A stretch of DNA of 8,782 bases from Acidobacteriaceae bacterium. GTDB lineage: Bacteria; Acidobacteriota; Terriglobia; Terriglobales; Acidobacteriaceae. Each line of letters begins with the position of its first letter. Position 1 is the stretch's first letter. Below the pieces are notes generated by a model, which was given only the letters and a program-made list of their open reading frames with translations, was not told the DNA's origin and did not search any database. Shown piece by piece: positions 5,675 to 8,782 of the stretch. Where the stretch lies: contig PMCH01000344.1 of NCBI GenBank assembly GCA_003154055.1, forward strand, positions 29,445-38,226, read 5' to 3'. The position numbers were made by a program, and so were the translations under genes.

Positions 5675-7141
5675 ATGATCCGCAAAGTGAGTTTGTTAGG
5701 GTTCGCCCTCTTTTCCATGACGGTGTTCGCCGCTGATCGCGACACCGATCGACTGATCCAGGAAGCACTCAAGCCTTCTCCGCTGGAAGCAAACCTTTAC
5801 CACCTCACCGACGAGGTCGGCGGGCGGGTTCCGGGAACGCCTGCGATGCAGCGCGCTGTCGAGTGGGGCGTGACGGCCTTCAAGGCAGCAGGTGCCGACA
5901 GCGTTCATACCGAAGAATTCACCATGCCGTTCAGTTGGGCGGAAGGCGCCACGGAGATGGTGGTTTCGAGTGTCCACGCACAGTTTCGTCCCCGGCTGGT
6001 TTCGATTGCCTGGGCACCCGCGCTGGCACCGGTCAAGCATGCGCGCATCGTGGATGTTGGGCGCGGTAAGGCGGAAGAACTCGCCAAGGCGGGAGATGTG
6101 TCTGGCAAGATATTGCTGGTGCATTCAGAGGTGCTGAAGACCTGGGCCGATCTCTTTCAGGAATACATGGATCCGGGACCCATCATCGATTTCGCGGTCA
6201 AGAACAAAGCCGCGGCGATCGGCTTCACGGCCACCCGCGAGCATGACATCCTGTATCGCCACACAAATTCGGCGAGCGGGGAAATCGATCGAATTCCGAT
6301 GGTGCTGCTGGCGCGGGAAGATTCCGAGCGCATTGCGCGCCTGATTGCCGGCGGGGAGCAGGTTTACGCGGACCTCTCGATCCCAAACCACATTGGCGGG
6401 CCGATCAAAACCTGGAATGTGGTGGCAGAAATCCGCGGCAGCGATAAGCCGGATGAATTTGTAGTTCTGGGAGCGCATCTTGACTCCTGGGAACTGGGTA
6501 CGGGCGCGCTCGACAATGGCTGCAACTCGGCGCTGGTGGTGGACGCCCTGCGCGCCATCAAGGCGTCGGGGGTGACGCCTCGACGCACGATTCGCTTCAT
6601 CCTGTTTTCCGGGGAAGAAGAGGGCTTGCTGGGTTCGCGCGCCTACGTAGTTGCACATCGCGCTGAACTTGACCGCGCCGCCGGGGTGGTGATTTTCGAC
6701 GCCGGTACCGGCCGGACTACGGACTTTTCCACCGGCGGGCGTACCGACGTCATGCCCGCGCTGCAACCCGTTCTTGCGGCCTTCGACCAGTTCGGGGGGG
6801 TGAAACTGGCTCCCTCTGCGGATGCGGGCACGGACAACCTGGACTTCCTGTTTGAGGGCGTGCCTACCTTTGTGGCGGATCAGGCAGAAGCCAACTACCT
6901 GGAGAATTATCACGCGATTTCCGATACCTACGACAAGGTGGACTTCGGTCAACTGAAGAAGCATGTTGCGGAAGCAGCCACGTTGAGTATTGCGCTGGCC
7001 AATTTGCCCCAGCATGTCGGACCGCGGCTGGAGCGTGCTCAGATCGAGCAGACCATGCACGATAGCCATCTTGAAGATGAACTGAAGGGCATGGGGATGT
7101 GGGAGGAGTGGGTGAACGGCACGCGGGGAAGGGCAAAGTAG
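5675..7141 (+). CDS. Secreted M28-family zinc peptidase, carboxypeptidase Q-like
   Basis: I start at ATG 5675 because the protein then begins with a clean signal peptide (MIRKVSLLGFALFSMTVFA, cut near residue 19-20). The frame extends to 5594, but that would translate part of the repeat element. The 488-residue product hydrolyses peptides outside the cytoplasm. Layout: signal, an N-terminal helical segment, a PA-type insert (about 95-235, containing GKILLVHSE and FTATREHDILYRHTN), then the M28 catalytic domain (about 240-450). The metal site is complete: GAHLDSWELGTGALDNG supplies His268 and Asp280 (with Asp270 beside the site), FSGEEEGLLGS supplies catalytic Glu314 and ligand Glu315, IFDAGTG gives Asp342, and NYHAISDTYDKVD gives His413. 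The HLDSWE..TGALDNG pattern is that of carboxypeptidase Q/PGCP rather than the Vibrio aminopeptidase. There is no clear Shine-Dalgarno, and heptamer repeat elements bound the gene on both sides. Exact substrate is unknown. Confidence 0.9.
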   Translation: MIRKVSLLGFALFSMTVFAADRDTDRLIQEALKPSPLEANLYHLTDEVGGRVPGTPAMQRAVEWGVTAFKAAGADSVHTEEFTMPFSWAEGATEMVVSSVHAQFRPRLVSIAWAPALAPVKHARIVDVGRGKAEELAKAGDVSGKILLVHSEVLKTWADLFQEYMDPGPIIDFAVKNKAAAIGFTATREHDILYRHTNSASGEIDRIPMVLLAREDSERIARLIAGGEQVYADLSIPNHIGGPIKTWNVVAEIRGSDKPDEFVVLGAHLDSWELGTGALDNGCNSALVVDALRAIKASGVTPRRTIRFILFSGEEEGLLGSRAYVVAHRAELDRAAGVVIFDAGTGRTTDFSTGGRTDVMPALQPVLAAFDQFGGVKLAPSADAGTDNLDFLFEGVPTFVADQAEANYLENYHAISDTYDKVDFGQLKKHVAEAATLSIALANLPQHVGPRLERAQIEQTMHDSHLEDELKGMGMWEEWVNGTRGRAK

Positions 7142-7229
7142 CCATCAGCCATCAGTTCAAGCTCCGGGCTCCGGATGCGGACTGCGCCGCGTGCGCATCG
7201 GGATTCTCCTGATGGCTGACGGCTGAGAG
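7141..7229. repeat. Inverted-repeat element with tandem 7-bp units (element 2)
   Basis: The left arm, CCATCAGCCATCAG (7142-7155), is two perfect heptamers; its first base borders the peptidase stop codon. The right arm (7209-7229) is three heptamers, CTGATGG, CTGACGG and CTGAGAG. Bases 7141-7155 pair with 7209-7223 at 14 of 15 positions. The 53-nt spacer holds a further perfect 7-bp duplication, GCTCCGG twice (7161-7174), and a nested stem GATGCG/CGCATC (7174-7179 with 7194-7199). No U tract follows, so simple intrinsic termination is less likely than for element 1. Confidence 0.7.
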
Positions 7230-7242
7230 CTATCCACTTGTG

Positions 7243-7248
7243 TAATAT
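7243..7248 (+). promoter_or_regulatory. Possible -10 box giving a leaderless terC transcript
   Basis: TAATAT (7243-7248) matches the -10 consensus in four of six positions and ends 6 nt before the GTG at 7255, so a transcript could start on the start codon itself. No good -35 box is visible 16-18 bp upstream, and no Shine-Dalgarno precedes the GTG. Tentative. Confidence 0.3.
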
Positions 7249-7254
7249 TTCCTT

Positions 7255-8172
7255 GTGCTCCTATTCTGGATTCTCTTCAACGTTTTCGTCGCGGTGATGC
7301 TGGCGCTTGACCTTGGCGTACTCAATCGCAGGTCCCATCCGGTCAAATTCCGCGAAGCGCTGATCCTGTCAGGGGTTTGGATCATGCTGGCCGGGGCATT
7401 TGCCGTTCTAGTGTTTTTCTGGCATGGACACGCCAGCGCGCTGGAGTTCGTCACGGGCTACGTGGTCGAACTCTCGCTTAGCGTGGATAACCTGTTCGTC
7501 TTCCTGGTGATCTTCCGCTATTTCAAGGTTCCCGGCGAGCAGCAACACAAGGTCTTGTTCTGGGGAATTCTGGGTGCGTTGATCCTGCGCGGCATGTTTA
7601 TTCTGGTGGGAGTGAACTTGATCCAGCGGTTCCACTGGGTCACGTACATTTTCGGAGCGCTGCTGGTGTACTCCGGGCTCAAGCTGCTGCGCCAGGGCGA
7701 TACCGATATTCATCCGGAGAAGAACCCGCTCCTGCGCCTGTTTCGCCGCGTGCTTCCGGTCACCAAAGACTATGTGGGCGGGAAGTTCTTTGTCCGCAGG
7801 GTGGGGCTCTTTGCGACACCTCTGTTCGTGGTGCTGCTGGTCATTGAAACCACCGATGTGCTGTTTGCGGTGGATTCCATCCCGGCCGTGCTGGCCATTA
7901 CCTTGAACGCGTTTATTGTTTACACATCGAACGTATTTGCCATTCTCGGGCTGCGTTCCATGTACTTCGCGCTGGCGGGGACGATGGATATGTTTCACCA
8001 CCTGCACTACGGGTTATCGGTGGTCTTGATGTTTGTGGGCGTGAAGATGCTGGGGTCGCACTACTTTCAAATCCCGACGGTGTGGACACTGGTGGTGGTG
8101 GTGCTGGTGCTGGGGGCTTCCGTGCTGGCGTCCGTGGTACATCCGCGGAAGGGGCATTCCAGTAAGGCGTAG
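7255..8172 (+). CDS. TerC-family integral membrane protein (Alx-like, likely metal ion transporter)
   Basis: The 305-residue protein starts with GTG at 7255; its first residues (LLFWILFNVFVAVMLALDLG) match where TerC proteins normally begin. It has about nine hydrophobic segments. Both TerC signature motifs are intact: ELSLSVDNLFVF (72-83) and ETTDVLFAVDS (198-208), which carry buried acidic residues (Glu72, Asp78, Glu198, Asp201, Asp207) thought to handle cations. The cytoplasmic loop between them (about 144-180) contains GDTDIHPEKNPLLRLFRR, usual for the longer TerC/Alx type. Members such as Alx and MeeF export manganese, while TerC itself is linked to tellurite resistance and to metal loading of exported enzymes; which role applies here is not decided by sequence. 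No other ter genes are adjacent. The tail PRKGHSSKA is basic. Monocistronic position: repeat element upstream, convergent gene downstream. Confidence 0.92.
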   Translation: MLLFWILFNVFVAVMLALDLGVLNRRSHPVKFREALILSGVWIMLAGAFAVLVFFWHGHASALEFVTGYVVELSLSVDNLFVFLVIFRYFKVPGEQQHKVLFWGILGALILRGMFILVGVNLIQRFHWVTYIFGALLVYSGLKLLRQGDTDIHPEKNPLLRLFRRVLPVTKDYVGGKFFVRRVGLFATPLFVVLLVIETTDVLFAVDSIPAVLAITLNAFIVYTSNVFAILGLRSMYFALAGTMDMFHHLHYGLSVVLMFVGVKMLGSHYFQIPTVWTLVVVVLVLGASVLASVVHPRKGHSSKA

Positions 8173-8228
8173 CACTTGCCCGTGAGATCGAAACCCTTAA
8201 CAACCGGGGACACAGAAAATCACAAGGG

Positions 8229-8262
8229 AAGGCTGACTTCATATCCGGAGCGGCCTTTTGTT
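8229..8262 (+). terminator. Putative terminator after terC
   Basis: AAGGCT (8229-8234) can pair with GGCCTT (8252-8257, one G-U pair) around a 17-nt loop. The stem is followed by T-rich TTTTGTTGTT (8256-8265). The hairpin sits in the 91-nt gap between terC and the convergent nadB, whose stop codon (8264-8266) abuts it. The large loop makes this only moderately convincing. Confidence 0.4.
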
Positions 8263-8263
8263 G

Positions 8264-8782
8264 TTACTGGAACGAGATCTTCCCGGCGCGAACAACGGAG
8301 TGCTTCAGGAACTTCGCGTCATCGTGAGAGGGATAGTCGGTGCGGTAATGGCCTCCGCGGCTTTCTTCGCGGGCTAGTGCCGAGCGGGCCACCAGCAGGC
8401 CGGAAGTGAGGATGTTGCGGGCTTCGAAAGCCCGGCGGGTACTGGGATGAGCGGTTCGCGGCTCCAGTTCCTGCAGTTCTCGAATGGCCTGGCGTAATCC
8501 CTTCGCGTCGCGCACGATCCCAACTTTGCTCCACATCACGTCCCGCGTGTGGCCAATCAGCGACTCAAGGCCGGAATCCACTGGACCGTTGGAGGAGGCC
8601 GCCCGCTTTGGTTCGGAGTGAGTGGTGCGGCTACCGAGGAGCTCTCGCATCGACTGACCGGCACGGGCTCCGAAGACCAGGCCTTCGAGCAGGGAATTGC
8701 TGGCCAGGCGATTGGCGCCATGGACACCGGTGGCAGCGGCTTCTCCGGCGGCATAAAGTCCCGCTACGCTCGTCTGCCCTGC
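8264..8782 (-). CDS. nadB: L-aspartate oxidase (C-terminal 172 residues; start outside window)
   Basis: The minus-strand frame is open to the window edge and ends with TAA at 8264-8266, so the N-terminal two-thirds lie beyond 8782. NadB oxidises L-aspartate to iminoaspartate with FAD, the first step of NAD synthesis with NadA. The visible part starts with the FAD-site segment reading GLYAAGEAAATGVHGANRLA, followed by SNSLLEGLVFGARAG, a signature of NadB and related fumarate reductase flavoproteins. The C-terminal helical domain has MWSKVGIVRDAKGLRQAI and SALAREESRGGHYRTDYPSHDD, where the EESRG-HxRTDYP motif favours NadB over succinate dehydrogenase SdhA, which has a longer and different C-terminus. 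Relative to that motif the protein ends after about 25 more residues, a normal NadB length. Neighbouring genes give no NAD-pathway context within the window. Confidence 0.92.
   Translation of the reverse strand, partial: AGQTSVAGLYAAGEAAATGVHGANRLASNSLLEGLVFGARAGQSMRELLGSRTTHSEPKRAASSNGPVDSGLESLIGHTRDVMWSKVGIVRDAKGLRQAIRELQELEPRTAHPSTRRAFEARNILTSGLLVARSALAREESRGGHYRTDYPSHDDAKFLKHSVVRAGKISFQ

Noticed and set aside
6794..6800. Seven-G run in the peptidase gene as a phase-variation tract
   Set aside because: Short, in a GC-rich gene with an intact frame; not unusual enough to claim.
6125..7069. Minus-strand open frame (314 codons) opposite the M28 peptidase
   Set aside because: Antisense to a clearly coding region with an intact metal site; no motif, signal or start context.
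7142..7254. yybP-ykoY manganese riboswitch before terC
   Set aside because: The gap is short, is occupied by the inverted-repeat element, and shows none of the conserved loop sequences I would expect; a covariance search would settle it.
7408..8007. Minus-strand open frame opposite terC
   Set aside because: The composition is Gln/His-rich, as expected from the complement of hydrophobic codons; terC explains the region.

Overview
This is a GC-rich (roughly 60% by eye) bacterial chromosomal window with tightly packed genes. Gene content, leaderless or weak-SD starts and heptamer-repeat intergenic sequences suggest a soil-type Acidobacteriota. That assignment is an inference from overall style, not from a marker gene. 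Nothing indicates a phage, transposon, plasmid or CRISPR locus.

Layout. (1) 1-525: the 3' part of a class III-type PPK2 polyphosphate kinase gene (+). It converges on a minus-strand gene for an unknown single-pass membrane protein (604-1194), with a bidirectional-looking hairpin terminator between them. (2) 1195-1354: a short divergent region where good promoters for the membrane protein (-) and for a stand-alone PP2C Ser/Thr phosphatase (+, 1355-2113) overlap. (3) 2327-5501: a four-gene operon with overlapping ends, made of an Rrf2 regulator and the periplasmic binding protein, ATPase and permease of an SsuABC/TauABC/NrtABC-type ABC importer. A TTGGCA-17-TATAAT promoter precedes it, and a 29-bp dyad from the -10 box to beyond the probable transcription start looks like an Rrf2 operator. 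(4) 5675-7141: a secreted M28 zinc peptidase of the carboxypeptidase Q type. (5) 7255-8172: a TerC-family membrane protein with a GTG start. (6) 8264-8782 (-): the C-terminal third of L-aspartate oxidase (NadB), convergent with terC.

How the genes work together. The clearest functional unit is the Rrf2-ABC operon. The regulator lacks all cysteines, so it cannot hold an Fe-S cluster through Cys ligands and resembles the CymR type of sulfur regulator more than IscR or NsrR. Joined to a sulfonate/taurine-type importer, it suggests autoregulated uptake of an organosulfur compound, although no desulfonating oxygenase is present here.

The most unusual non-coding signal is a pair of inverted-repeat elements, one directly after the permease stop codon and one overlapping the peptidase stop codon. 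Both have arms built of tandem 7-bp units, but with different unit sequences. They look like two members of a heptamer-based intergenic repeat class. No wholly new multi-gene system is evident.
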